Below, one piece after another: positions 33,563-42,368 of a DNA stretch of 64,000 nt; positions within the stretch are counted from its first letter, which is position 1, and each line of letters opens with the position of its first letter. This DNA comes from Rhodococcus opacus (GTDB taxonomy: Bacteria; Actinomycetota; Actinomycetes; Mycobacteriales; Mycobacteriaceae): positions 124,001 through 188,000 of the forward strand of contig NZ_JAAXPA010000007.1 in assembly GCF_012396235.1 (NCBI RefSeq), given 5' to 3'. The position numbers were made by a program, and so were the translations under genes. Under the pieces are notes generated by a model that was given only the letters and a program-made list of their open reading frames with translations, made no database searches and was not told where the DNA came from.

Positions 33563-34609
33563 ATGACGCAGCACGCCGCCGACACGGCATTTGCAGCCCA
33601 GCCCACCGGCTCGGCATCACCGGCTCCCCGCCGGACCCCGACCTCCCGTGTCCCGAGGGTGCTGACGGCGGCCATGCCCCGCTACGTCGCAAAACGGCTC
33701 GCACAGAGCGCGCTGGCCGTCTTCCTGACACTGACCACCGTGTTCGTCCTCATCCGGATGGCGCCCGGCGATCCCGCCTACTCGATGGCCGGACCGCTGG
33801 CCAGCACCGAGGACCTCGCCCGCATCAGGGCGGACATGGGTCTCGACCAGTCCGTGTTCACCCAGTACCTGCTGTATCTCCGCGGCCTTCTCCACCTCGA
33901 TCTCGGCACCTCGTATTCGTTCCAGGCACCCGCCTTCGACGTCGTCCTCGCTCGGCTGCCGTACACGATCACCCTGTCCGTCGCGGCGATCGTGCTCACC
34001 ACACTGGTGGCCATCCCGCTCGGAGTGTGGATGGCGCGCCGCGCCGACACGAGGCGCGAACTCGGCGCCAACGTCGTCACGATCGCCGGTCAGTCCATGC
34101 CCGACTTCTGGACCGGACTGATGCTCATCACCGTGTTCGCGGTGCTGATCCCGATTTTTCCCGCGGCCGGATTCACCACCTGGTCCAGCCTGGTGCTGCC
34201 CACCGTGACCGTGGCCGTGCTGCAGATCGCCCTGATCTCCCGCATGGTCCGCCGCGAGATGGTCGGCGCGTTCGCCTCGCCGTACATGACCGTGGCCCGG
34301 TCGCGGGGCGTCCCGGAGCGCGAACTCATCTGGCGGTACGCCCTGCGGAATTCCGCGATCCCGGTGCTGACCGCTCTCGGTACCCGGTTCGCCTCGATGC
34401 TCAACGGCGTCGTCGTGGTCGAGGTCGTCTTCGCGTGGCCCGGCGTGGGATCGCTGGTCGTGCGTGCACTCGAGACGAGGGACTACCCCCTCATCCAGGC
34501 CACCGTCCTGGTGACCGCGGTTCTCGCCGTCCTCGTCCAGCTCCTCGTCGACCTCTGCTATCCGCTCCTCGACCCGCGCGTCCGACTCGGAAAGGGAACG
34601 ACGAAATGA
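33563..34609 (+). CDS. ABC transporter permease, DppB type
   Basis: A 348-residue permease of the dipeptide/oligopeptide/nickel family with six predicted membrane helices and a ~35-residue polar N-terminal extension. The DppB signature PGDPAYSMAGPLASTEDLARIRADMGLD follows TM1, and the EAA-like loop that contacts the ATPase is YMTVARSRGVPERELIWRYALRN. It is first in the + strand arm; the next gene starts within its stop codon (ATGA). Confidence 0.94.
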   Translation: MTQHAADTAFAAQPTGSASPAPRRTPTSRVPRVLTAAMPRYVAKRLAQSALAVFLTLTTVFVLIRMAPGDPAYSMAGPLASTEDLARIRADMGLDQSVFTQYLLYLRGLLHLDLGTSYSFQAPAFDVVLARLPYTITLSVAAIVLTTLVAIPLGVWMARRADTRRELGANVVTIAGQSMPDFWTGLMLITVFAVLIPIFPAAGFTTWSSLVLPTVTVAVLQIALISRMVRREMVGAFASPYMTVARSRGVPERELIWRYALRNSAIPVLTALGTRFASMLNGVVVVEVVFAWPGVGSLVVRALETRDYPLIQATVLVTAVLAVLVQLLVDLCYPLLDPRVRLGKGTTK

Positions 34610-35553
34610 CCACCGTCATCGATCCCCCGGCACAGGAGCGGCCGAGCGCCGTGACCACCCGGGACATCGCCCGGGCCGGTGCCACCCGGCGCGCCCGCGA
34701 CAGCCGCGTGAAGATCTGGGTGGGCACCGTCTGCGCCCTCGCCGTCATCATGCCCGTCGCACTGGCGCAACTGCTTCCCCTGCCCTCTCCGGACGCCACC
34801 GACCTCGCCCAGCGGCGCCTGCCACCGCTGACGGACGGTCACCTCTTCGGGACCGACCAACTCGGCCGGGACCTCCTCTCCCGCGTCCTCTACGGCGGAC
34901 AGGTGTCGCTGACGATCGGAATTCTCGCGGTCGTCGTCTCCGGACTGATCGGCCTGTGCCTCGGCGCACTCGCCGGCTACCTCGGCGGCTGGACGGACAC
35001 GGTCGTGAGCAGGCTGCTCGAGGCCCAGCTGTCGCTGCCGCTCCTCATGATGCTGCTGCTCGTCGTCGCCCTGTTCGGCCCGTCGATCCCGGTCATCACG
35101 TTCGTCATCGCGATCGCCCAGTGGCCGGAGATCGCCCGGCTGACCCGCTCACTCGTCCTCGTCGAACGCGAGAAGCCGTACGTGGCGGCCTCCCGGGTAC
35201 TCGGACTCGGACGCACCGCCATCCTGTTGCGCCACGTGATCCCCAACATCATCAAGCAGGCATCCCTCGTCATCCTGCTGCTGCTCGCGCAGGCCGTCCT
35301 CCTCGAGAGCGCACTGAGCTACCTCGGCGCAGGACCGCAACGCCCATTCGCCACCTGGGGCCGGATCATCTCCGACGGCCAGGACTACATCACCACCTCG
35401 TGGTGGCTCGTAACCCTCCCCGGCCTCGTCATCGTGCTGCTCGTGATCGGCGTGAACCTGCTCGGCGACGGGCTCCGCGACCGCCCGGCACGGTCGCCCG
35501 GGAAGCGCCGCGGGCTCCTGCACCGATTCTCGTTGCGGAAGGAAGAGGTCTGA
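34606..35553 (+). CDS. ABC transporter permease, DppC type
   Basis: A 315-residue DppC-type permease with six helices. The N-terminal FGTDQLGRDLLSRVLYGGQVSL motif is diagnostic, and the ATPase-contact loop is YVAASRVLGLGRTAILLRHVIPN. The ATG at 34606 overlaps the upstream permease stop. It pairs with DppB type to form the membrane channel. The ATP-binding subunits follow with no gap. Confidence 0.94.
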   Translation: MTTVIDPPAQERPSAVTTRDIARAGATRRARDSRVKIWVGTVCALAVIMPVALAQLLPLPSPDATDLAQRRLPPLTDGHLFGTDQLGRDLLSRVLYGGQVSLTIGILAVVVSGLIGLCLGALAGYLGGWTDTVVSRLLEAQLSLPLLMMLLLVVALFGPSIPVITFVIAIAQWPEIARLTRSLVLVEREKPYVAASRVLGLGRTAILLRHVIPNIIKQASLVILLLLAQAVLLESALSYLGAGPQRPFATWGRIISDGQDYITTSWWLVTLPGLVIVLLVIGVNLLGDGLRDRPARSPGKRRGLLHRFSLRKEEV

Positions 35554-35554
35554 C

Positions 35555-36370
35555 ATGGGGAATCTCCTCAGAGTCGACGAACTGCAGATCGAACTCATCA
35601 CCGCCCGGGGCGTCATCCGCGCAGTCGACGGCGTGTCCTTCTGCATCGACGCCGGCGAAACCGTGACCATCATCGGTGAGTCGGGGTCGGGTAAATCGAC
35701 CACCGCGATGGGCATCCTCGGCCTGCTGCCCGACGACCTCGCCGTCCTCTCGGGCGCGGTCCGGTTCAAGGACTGCGACATCCTCGGACAGAAGAAGGCT
35801 CTCGCGAAGGTCCGGGGACGGCACATCGCGCTGATCCCGCAGGATCCGATGACGGCACTGAGCCCGGTGCACACCATCGGGTCCCAGCTGCGGGAGGCGG
35901 TGCGCCACAGCGGCATCACCGGAAAGGCGAAGGAAACCGCGCGGGCCGTGGAACTGCTCGAGCAGGTGCGGATCCAGAATCCGGCGGGACAACTCGGGAA
36001 GTACCCCCACCAGCTGTCCGGCGGCATGCTGCAGCGTGTACTGATCGCCTGCTCGCTCGCGTCGGGTCCCGAACTGATCGTCGCCGACGAACCCACCAGC
36101 GCCCTCGACGTGACCGTGCAGGCGAGCATCCTCGACCTGCTGCTCGAACTGCAGGAGCGCACGGGCGTCGGACTGCTCGTCATCACCCACGACCTCGGCG
36201 TCGCCCGGTTGATGTCGGACCGCATCTACGTCATGAAGGACGGCCGGTTCGTCGAGAACGGCGGGGCCGAAGACCTCGTCCTCCATCCTCGCAGCGCGTA
36301 CACCAAGAAGCTGCTCGACGCCGTGCCACGGCTCGGCGACTACACCACGACCGTAGGAGCATCGACATGA
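35555..36370 (+). CDS. ABC transporter ATP-binding protein, DppD type
   Basis: A 271-residue nucleotide-binding subunit. Walker A is GESGSGKST, the Q-loop is IPQDPMTALSP, the signature is LSGGMLQRVLIA and Walker B is LIVADEPTSALD, followed by the switch His (THDLGV). It lacks the long C-terminal cysteine-rich extension that some DppD proteins have. It overlaps the DppF-type gene by four bases. Confidence 0.95.
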   Translation: MGNLLRVDELQIELITARGVIRAVDGVSFCIDAGETVTIIGESGSGKSTTAMGILGLLPDDLAVLSGAVRFKDCDILGQKKALAKVRGRHIALIPQDPMTALSPVHTIGSQLREAVRHSGITGKAKETARAVELLEQVRIQNPAGQLGKYPHQLSGGMLQRVLIACSLASGPELIVADEPTSALDVTVQASILDLLLELQERTGVGLLVITHDLGVARLMSDRIYVMKDGRFVENGGAEDLVLHPRSAYTKKLLDAVPRLGDYTTTVGAST

Positions 36371-37224
36371 GCGCACCGCTGCTGTCCGTCGAAGATCTCG
36401 TCGTCGAATACCCGGTCCCCGACGGTGTGTTCCGCGCGGTCGACACCGTCAGCTTCTCCGTGGACAAGGGGGCGACGCTCGCCGTCGTCGGCGAGTCCGG
36501 GTGCGGGAAATCGACCATCGCGAAGGCGATCGTCCGACTCCTCACACCCACGTCCGGCCGCATCCTCGTGGACGGTGCCGACATCGCGCAATTGTCGGAG
36601 AAGGCACTGCGGCCCTTCCGGTCCCGCGTGCAGATGGTCTTCCAGGACCCGTACGGATCGCTGGACCCGCACTTGACCGCCGTCGACATCGTCGGCGAAC
36701 CGCTCCGCCTCCAAGGCGTCCGGAGCAAGTCCGAACGGGCGCGCAGGGCGGCGGCGCTGATCGATCAGGTCGGCCTGCCCACCACGGCGCTCCACCGTCG
36801 ACCCGCCGAGTTCTCCGGCGGTCAGCGGCAACGCATCGGTATCGCCCGGGCTCTGGCGAGCGGACCGGAACTCCTCGTGTGCGACGAGGCCACCAGCGCG
36901 CTCGACGTGTCGGTGCAGGCTCAGGTGCTCGACCTCCTCCGCGAGATCCAGCACGACACCGGTCTGACCTACGTCTTCATTTCCCACAACCTCGGCGTCG
37001 TCCGCGAGATCAGCGACACCGTGATCGTCATGTCGCGCGGACGGGTGGTCGAAAGCGGTTTCACCACCGATGTTCTCGAACGTCCCGCCGAGCCGTACAC
37101 CCAGGCGCTCCGCGCCGCCGCGCTCGATCCCACCACCATGGTCGGGATCAAACCCCGTCACATCGTCTCGCGCCCGCCCGGCGCAACCGAGGTTCCCCGA
37201 ACCGTATCCCGAGGAGTAGCTTGA
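36367..37224 (+). CDS. ABC transporter ATP-binding protein, DppF type
   Basis: A 285-residue second nucleotide-binding subunit with Walker A GESGCGKST, Q-loop VFQDPYGSLDP, signature FSGGQRQRIGIA, Walker B LLVCDEATSALD and switch His (SHNLGV). FQDPYGSLDP is typical of DppF/OppF. It overlaps the aldo/keto reductase gene by one base (TGATG), so transport and catabolic genes are co-translated. Confidence 0.95.
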   Translation: MSAPLLSVEDLVVEYPVPDGVFRAVDTVSFSVDKGATLAVVGESGCGKSTIAKAIVRLLTPTSGRILVDGADIAQLSEKALRPFRSRVQMVFQDPYGSLDPHLTAVDIVGEPLRLQGVRSKSERARRAAALIDQVGLPTTALHRRPAEFSGGQRQRIGIARALASGPELLVCDEATSALDVSVQAQVLDLLREIQHDTGLTYVFISHNLGVVREISDTVIVMSRGRVVESGFTTDVLERPAEPYTQALRAAALDPTTMVGIKPRHIVSRPPGATEVPRTVSRGVA

Positions 37225-38180
37225 TGCCCGAACTCGACCTGACCTCACTCGTTCTCGGCACGATGACCTTCGGCGACACCGTCGAATTCGACGGTGCCGC
37301 CGCTATGGTCGACGCCGCGCTCGACGCCGGCATCACCCATGTCGACACCGCCAACGGCTACGCCGGCGGAGAGTCCGAACGCATCCTCGCCCGACTGCTG
37401 GGCACGCGTCGCGACCGTGTCACCCTCGCCACCAAGGCGGGAATGCCCCACCCCGACGCGGGCGACAACTCTCCGCTGTCTCCCGCGGGCCTCCGCGCGA
37501 GCGTCGAGGCGAGCCTGAAGCGACTGGACACCGACTACGTCGACCTGTTCTATCTCCATCAGCCCGACCGAGCCACACCTCTAGCCGACACTCTCTCCAC
37601 CGTCGCCGATCTCGTGTCGGAGGGCAAGATCCGCGCCCTCGGTGTCTCCAACTTCGCGGCCTGGCAGATCGCGGAACTGAACCACACGGCCGACGCCGTC
37701 GGCGCACCCCGCCCGATCGTGGCCCAGCAGCTGTACAACCTCCTGGCCCGGCGCATCGACGAGGAGTACGTCGAATTCGCCTCGGTCACCGGACTGATCA
37801 CGATGGTCTACAACCCACTCGGCGGCGGTCTCCTCACCGGACGGCACTCGTTCGACGCCCAGCCGGCCGATGGGCGCTTCGGCGATTCGCGGTTGGCGCA
37901 GATGTACAAGGAGCGGTACTGGAACACCGCGATCTTCGATGCGATCACCCAATTGTCCGTGATCGCCGACAAGGCCGGCATCCCGCTCACCGAACTGGCT
38001 CTGCGCTGGCTCGTGTCCAAGCCTGCGGCGGGCCCGATCCTCCTCGGTGGATCCAAGGTGGCACACCTGCAGTCGAACATCGCCGCTGTCGCGAAGGGCA
38101 CACTCGACGACGAACTGATCGACGCGTGCGACGAAGTGGGCAGCGCCCTGCGCGGACCCATGCCCAACTACAACCGCTAG
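37224..38180 (+). CDS. aldo/keto reductase
   Basis: A 318-residue NADPH-type (alpha/beta)8 aldo/keto reductase. The catalytic tetrad can be placed: Asp and Tyr in HVDTANGYAGGESE, Lys in LATKAGM and His in FYLHQPD. Cofactor-binding LLGGSKVAHLQSNIAA lies near the C-terminus. GAGGAG precedes the ATG. Encoded between the ABC transporter and an HpaI-type aldolase, it probably reduces or oxidises a carbonyl of the imported sugar derivative. Confidence 0.92.
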   Translation: MPELDLTSLVLGTMTFGDTVEFDGAAAMVDAALDAGITHVDTANGYAGGESERILARLLGTRRDRVTLATKAGMPHPDAGDNSPLSPAGLRASVEASLKRLDTDYVDLFYLHQPDRATPLADTLSTVADLVSEGKIRALGVSNFAAWQIAELNHTADAVGAPRPIVAQQLYNLLARRIDEEYVEFASVTGLITMVYNPLGGGLLTGRHSFDAQPADGRFGDSRLAQMYKERYWNTAIFDAITQLSVIADKAGIPLTELALRWLVSKPAAGPILLGGSKVAHLQSNIAAVAKGTLDDELIDACDEVGSALRGPMPNYNR

Positions 38181-38194
38181 GAGGCATCGCCCTG

Positions 38195-38959
38195 ATGAGC
38201 GCCCAGGAATTCGCCGCCCGACTCCGCGGCCGGGAACGGATCGTCGGCTATTGGTCCGTGATCGACAGCCCGGTGTCGACGGAATGGCTCGCCCACGTCG
38301 GCTGGGATTACATCGCCCTCGACCTCCAGCACGGCCTGATCGGATACTCCGGCATGGTCGCGGGGCTCACCGCCATCGATGCCTCCGGCTCCACGGTTGG
38401 CATGATCCGGGTCGAGTCGAACGATCCGACACCGATCGGCCGGGCACTCGACGCCGGTGCGGCGGGAGTGATCGTTCCGCTGGTGAACACCGCCGAGGAA
38501 GCGGCCCGGGCCGTTGCGGCCGCGACATACCCGCCTGCCGGCGTTCGCTCGTACGGGCCGATGCGCTCCCAACTGCGGATCGGCCCGACCCCGGCGGACG
38601 CCAACCGCGACACGGTCGTCGTCGTGATGATCGAGACACCGCAAGGACTGGCGAACGTGGAAGAGATCTGCGCCGTCCCCGGACTCGACGGGGTCTACGT
38701 CGGGCCGTCCGATCTGCGCCTCGCCGTGGGTGGTGCGCACCCGCACGATCCGAGCGTGGACGACGAGTTCGAGGCGGCCCTGGTCCGCGTCCGTGAGGCT
38801 GCCGCGGCGGCAGGCATCGCGGCGGGCATCCACACCCCCGACGGTGCGGTGGCGGCTCGCCGACTCGCGGAGGGATACACGTTCGCGACCGTCGCGTCCG
38901 ACCTCACCCATCTCAAAGCCGCCTCTGCCGCGCATCTCAAAGCCGCGACCGGGGAATGA
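38195..38959 (+). CDS. HpcH/HpaI-family aldolase
   Basis: A 254-residue class II (metal-dependent) pyruvate aldolase of the HpcH/HpaI type, cleaving 2-keto-4-hydroxy acids to pyruvate plus an aldehyde. Visible motifs are WDYIALDLQHG (base His), the Arg of MIRVESNDP, the metal Glu in VMIETPQGLANVEEI and the metal Asp in YVGPSDLRLAVG. GGAGG precedes the ATG. It ends the transporter operon; a hairpin follows. Its products would feed central metabolism. Confidence 0.93.
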   Translation: MSAQEFAARLRGRERIVGYWSVIDSPVSTEWLAHVGWDYIALDLQHGLIGYSGMVAGLTAIDASGSTVGMIRVESNDPTPIGRALDAGAAGVIVPLVNTAEEAARAVAAATYPPAGVRSYGPMRSQLRIGPTPADANRDTVVVVMIETPQGLANVEEICAVPGLDGVYVGPSDLRLAVGGAHPHDPSVDDEFEAALVRVREAAAAAGIAAGIHTPDGAVAARRLAEGYTFATVASDLTHLKAASAAHLKAATGE

Positions 38960-38975
38960 CAGGCGCTCCGCGCCC

Positions 38976-39015
38976 GTGCGCCTTTTTGGTTGTTCGCGCT
39001 ACCAAAAAGGTGCAC
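38976..39015. terminator. hairpin after the HpaI aldolase operon
   Basis: GTGCGCCTTTTTGGT and ACCAAAAAGGTGCAC pair in 14 of 15 positions around a 10-base loop. The T run in the left arm and A run in the right arm suit a bidirectional terminator. The sequence looks like a recurring Rhodococcus intergenic hairpin, which I cannot verify here. Confidence 0.75.
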
Positions 39016-39080
39016 GTGCGGCGAAGCCGCCTGATTCTGAATTCCTTGCCCAAGGAAGAGATGCAACGAAGGATCGAATC

Positions 39081-39653
39081 ATGCCTGACATCATCGAGTT
39101 GATTTTCGACGACCACGAGTGGTTCCGACGACAGTTCGCCGCACTGGACGAACTGAAAGCTCGCCGCCGGGTGGACATCACTGCCGTAGAGGCGGTGTGG
39201 ACCCCGTTGGCGAAACGCCTGGATCTGCATGCCGCGGCCGAAGAGGAAATCTTCTATCCCCAACTTCTCCGCGTCAGGGAGGAGGACGCGGAGGAGGAAA
39301 CCCTCGACGCGATCGGGGACCACAACGACATCCGCGACGGCGTCCGTGCGGCGGCGGGGTATCCGATCCTCTCCGAGGAGTGGTGGGCGGCTGTCGGCCG
39401 AACGCGCCGGGCCAACGATGAGCACATGGCCGAGGAGGAACGCGAGGGGCTGGCAGATTTCCGGACCGCCCCGGCAGAACTTCGCGAATCGCTCGGGCGA
39501 CGCTTCGCCGAGTACTTCCTCGTTCACCGTTCCACGAGGGATGTGGACACCTCGGACAAGGATCCGCAGGAGTACGTCCGGGAGGTCGAAGAGGGGCTCG
39601 ACGAGGACAGCAGCGCGGGATCGCTTCGGATCGGAAGCTTGAAGGGCCGGTAA
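39081..39653 (+). CDS. haemerythrin-like (HHE-domain) protein
   Basis: A 190-residue four-helix HHE protein. Ligand-type His/Glu residues occur in the family pattern: DDHEWFRRQF, LHAAAEEEIFYP, DHNDIRDGV and NDEHMAEEE. Such proteins bind a di-iron centre and act in oxygen, NO or peroxide sensing or protection; substrate binding is not shown. An acidic tail follows. GAAGGA precedes the ATG. It is monocistronic, between the aldolase hairpin and the gblA promoter. Confidence 0.88.
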   Translation: MPDIIELIFDDHEWFRRQFAALDELKARRRVDITAVEAVWTPLAKRLDLHAAAEEEIFYPQLLRVREEDAEEETLDAIGDHNDIRDGVRAAAGYPILSEEWWAAVGRTRRANDEHMAEEEREGLADFRTAPAELRESLGRRFAEYFLVHRSTRDVDTSDKDPQEYVREVEEGLDEDSSAGSLRIGSLKGR

Positions 39654-39671
39654 CGACGCACTCCCCCACAT

Positions 39672-39700
39672 CACAGACCGCGCGGTCTGTGTTCTATAGT
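39672..39700 (+). promoter_or_regulatory. 20-bp palindrome and -10 box at the gblA promoter
   Basis: CACAGACCGCGCGGTCTGTG (39672-39691) is a perfect palindrome, followed after three bases by TATAGT (39695-39700). Its ACAGACCG/CGGTCTGT arms resemble the operators of gamma-butyrolactone receptors of the ArpA family. It would block the promoter when occupied; GblR, encoded next to gblA, is the expected protein. Confidence 0.78.
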
Positions 39701-39749
39701 TCGGCGGTCCGCGGCATCGGGCCGACCGGTTCTGTGGGGAGATGGGGTT

Positions 39750-40697
39750 GTGGCGCGAGTTTCCCGTCCGATGCCCGATGCGCTTCCCCCGATGTCATTC
39801 GAGCGGAGCGTGCCGCGCAGGTACGTCCATCGCCAATCCGTGGCCGAGGTCTTCCTCACCGACTGTGTGTCGCTGCCGGGGCCGGATCGGTTCGCGGTCG
39901 CCGCGCAGTGGCCCCGCCTGCACGGGTTCTACCGCGCCCGGGGCGGGAGCTACGACACGATGCTGCTGGCGGAAACGCTCCGGCAGACCGCGATCTACCT
40001 GGGGCACACCCGCTTCTCCGTTCCGCTGCCGAACCGGTTCGTCATGCAGCACCTCCGGGTGCAGGCGGTGCCCGGCGCGCTCGAGGTGGGCGCGGCGGCC
40101 GCCGAAGTGATCGTCGAGGTCACCGTGTCCGAGCACGTGCACCGCGGCGGGGCGCTGTCCGCATTCCGCGTGGACCTGCGGTTCCGGCTCGGCGGACAGG
40201 ACGTCGGCACTGCAACGGGTCACGCGGCAGTGTTTCCTCCGGCCGCGTACTCACGGGCCCGGTGGGGTGAGCGCGGACCGCGGTCGATCGGGGCGTCGTG
40301 GTGTCCCGCGCCCGTTCCGGCGGGGCTGGTCGGTCACGTCGACGACGCGCACGTGGTCCTGGGTTCACGGCGTTCCGAGAACGAGTGGGAGTTGCGGATC
40401 GACGACACGCACCCCGTGCTGTTCGACCATCCGTGTGATCACATTCCCGGGATGCTGCTGCTCGAGGCATTCCGGCAGGCCTCCTGCGCCCGGCTCGGCG
40501 TGCCGGAAGCGCACCTCGTTTCGCTGGGCGCCACGTTCCACCGTTTCGCCGAACTCGACGAGCGGGCCACGATCCGCCTGGACGTGGTGGACGACGGCGC
40601 GCTGTCGATCCGCGGATCGTTGGTGCAGGGCGGAGTGGCGGTCGTGCAAGGGACCGCGGCGCTGGCCCCTACCGCGGTGAGCGCATGCGCGCGCTAG
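39750..40697 (+). CDS. gblA: gamma-butyrolactone synthase, AfsA family
   Basis: A 315-residue protein with two hotdog repeats of the AfsA type. The first has RRYVHRQSVAEVFLTDC near residue 24 and the second has HPVLFDHPCDHIPGMLLLEAFRQA near residue 224, the classic AfsA motif. AfsA joins a beta-ketoacyl chain to dihydroxyacetone phosphate to start gamma-butyrolactone autoregulator synthesis. The GTG at 39750 has GGGG-rich sequence upstream; an ATG six codons later is possible. It converges on gblR with a four-base overlap. This matches the gblA-gblR-gblE set described in Rhodococcus jostii. Confidence 0.9.
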   Translation: MARVSRPMPDALPPMSFERSVPRRYVHRQSVAEVFLTDCVSLPGPDRFAVAAQWPRLHGFYRARGGSYDTMLLAETLRQTAIYLGHTRFSVPLPNRFVMQHLRVQAVPGALEVGAAAAEVIVEVTVSEHVHRGGALSAFRVDLRFRLGGQDVGTATGHAAVFPPAAYSRARWGERGPRSIGASWCPAPVPAGLVGHVDDAHVVLGSRRSENEWELRIDDTHPVLFDHPCDHIPGMLLLEAFRQASCARLGVPEAHLVSLGATFHRFAELDERATIRLDVVDDGALSIRGSLVQGGVAVVQGTAALAPTAVSACAR

Positions 40698-41341
40698 TCG
40701 GCGTCGTCGGGTGTCCAGCGGGCCCGGCGGATTCGGGCGATGTCCTGATGCCGGGTCGCGGGCATGATCCCGGGGAGCAGGAACCCCCACATGTCGTCGA
40801 CACGTTGTTCGAGGTCCGTGCGCTGCGTCAGCACCTGGGAGACGGTCTGGACGCCGGTGAAGGCGCCGATGACGAACCGCGCCAACCTCGGCGGGTCGAT
40901 GTCCGGGAGGAGATCTCCCTGCTCGACGGCCCGCGTGGCGAGCATCTCGCAACTGTTGATCCAGTCGAGATAGGGGTCGGCGGGCCCCTGGTCGTCGGCA
41001 CTGAGTTCGAGGGTGATCCGGATACCGGCCCGCACGATCGGATCGTTCACGATCTGCCGGGCCATCTCGTGACAGAGCATCACGATCTGCTCGATCGCCG
41101 AAACCTGCTCGCGGCCGATCGCCTCGACGGACGCGATGGAGATCCGGTGTTGCTCGCCGATGATGAATCGCGCCAGATCCTCTTTGGAGCGGAAATGGAA
41201 GTACAAGGCCCCCTTCGTGATTCCGGCATTCTCGACGATGTTGCCGAGTCTGGCTCCTTCGAACCCCGACTTCTCGAACATCTCCGCCGCCCCGCGGACG
41301 ATCTGCTGTCGGGTCGCCGCAGCACGCGCCTGCTGAACCAC
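40694..41341 (-). CDS. gblR: gamma-butyrolactone receptor-type TetR repressor
   Basis: A 215-residue TetR-superfamily protein of the ArpA/ScbR receptor type. The HTH region is ARAAATRQQIVRGAAEMF followed by NIVENAGITKGALYFHFRSKEDLA, very close to Streptomyces receptors. The C-terminal domain would hold the lactone. The second of two GTG codons (41341) is chosen because AAAGG lies 7 bases upstream. It is divergent from gblE and convergent with gblA. Its likely operator is the palindrome at 39672-39691. Confidence 0.9.
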   Translation of the reverse strand: MVQQARAAATRQQIVRGAAEMFEKSGFEGARLGNIVENAGITKGALYFHFRSKEDLARFIIGEQHRISIASVEAIGREQVSAIEQIVMLCHEMARQIVNDPIVRAGIRITLELSADDQGPADPYLDWINSCEMLATRAVEQGDLLPDIDPPRLARFVIGAFTGVQTVSQVLTQRTDLEQRVDDMWGFLLPGIMPATRHQDIARIRRARWTPDDAD

Positions 41342-41376
41342 GTTCACACCTTTCCCTGCCGCACGAGAGAAGAACG

Positions 41377-42354
41377 ATGACGATGAAAGCACGGACTACG
41401 CGCCCATTGCCCGGAGAGACGGTACCAGCGTCGACCGCGACCGACCGCGGTCGAACACGTTCCACGCCGGTCCGTGTCGCGGTGGTGGGAGCCACGGGCT
41501 TCATCGGATCGGCCACCGTGACGGCACTGGCGTCGGCCGGGATCCCCTGCACCGCGGTCGCACGCGCACCTTCACGCTCGGACCTTCCGGACGTGGTGTC
41601 CGCCCGAGCGGACCTGACCGACCCGGCGAGCCTCGAAACGGCACTCACCGGCGTCGATGTCGTGATCCATGCCGCCTCCTACACCGGCACCGACCCGGCG
41701 CACTGCGCCGCCGTCAACGTCGAGGGCACCGAGAATCTGCTTGCCGCCGCGGCCCGGAACGGCATCGGCCAGGTCATCTACGTCAGCACCATCGGCGTGT
41801 ACGGGTCCGGTCCGCACAGCGGAATCGGCGAGTTCGACGCCACGCCCGCACCCGTCTCGACGCTGAGCGCGAGCAGGCTGGCCGCCGAACACCGTGTCCT
41901 CGAGCGGGGTGGTTGCGTCGTCCGTCCCACCTTCGTCCACGGCCCCGGCGACCGCTGGTTCGTTCCCGGCCTCATCCGGATCCTCGAGGCATTGGAGGCC
42001 TGGGTCGACGAGGGTCGATCCCGGATCTCGATCATCGCAGTGCACGACCTCGCCCGGCTCCTCGCCGCCCTCGCAACGCAGCCTTCCGCACGCTCCGGCG
42101 ACGTGTTCCACGCCTGCCACCCCGACCCGGTGACCGTCCGCGAACTCGGGGAGGCACTCGCGAACGCGGGCCGTCTTCGGCTGCCGGCCACAAGTCTCAC
42201 CTTCGACGAAGCGACGACCGCCGGCGCCCGGCACGGCCTCACCGACCGACACCTCGATCTGATCGGCCGCGACCACTGGTACGACCCCGCCCGCCTCTGG
42301 ACCGCCACGGGTTCGACCGTCGGCCACGGCCCCCTGGACCACCTCCCGGTGTGA
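41377..42354 (+). CDS. gblE: NAD-dependent epimerase/dehydratase, gamma-butyrolactone pathway
   Basis: A 325-residue extended SDR. An N-terminal ~30-residue polar extension precedes the Rossmann loop VGATGFIGSATV. The active-site region is altered: YVSTIGVYGSG is retained, but at the usual YxxxK position only SASRLAAEH can be read, so activity as a classic epimerase is uncertain. It starts 35 bases from the divergent gblR start. In the Rhodococcus gbl cluster this gene is grouped with gblA and gblR and is thought to modify the lactone precursor. Confidence 0.85.
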   Translation: MTMKARTTRPLPGETVPASTATDRGRTRSTPVRVAVVGATGFIGSATVTALASAGIPCTAVARAPSRSDLPDVVSARADLTDPASLETALTGVDVVIHAASYTGTDPAHCAAVNVEGTENLLAAAARNGIGQVIYVSTIGVYGSGPHSGIGEFDATPAPVSTLSASRLAAEHRVLERGGCVVRPTFVHGPGDRWFVPGLIRILEALEAWVDEGRSRISIIAVHDLARLLAALATQPSARSGDVFHACHPDPVTVRELGEALANAGRLRLPATSLTFDEATTAGARHGLTDRHLDLIGRDHWYDPARLWTATGSTVGHGPLDHLPV

Positions 42355-42368
42355 CGGGGTCCGTTCGC

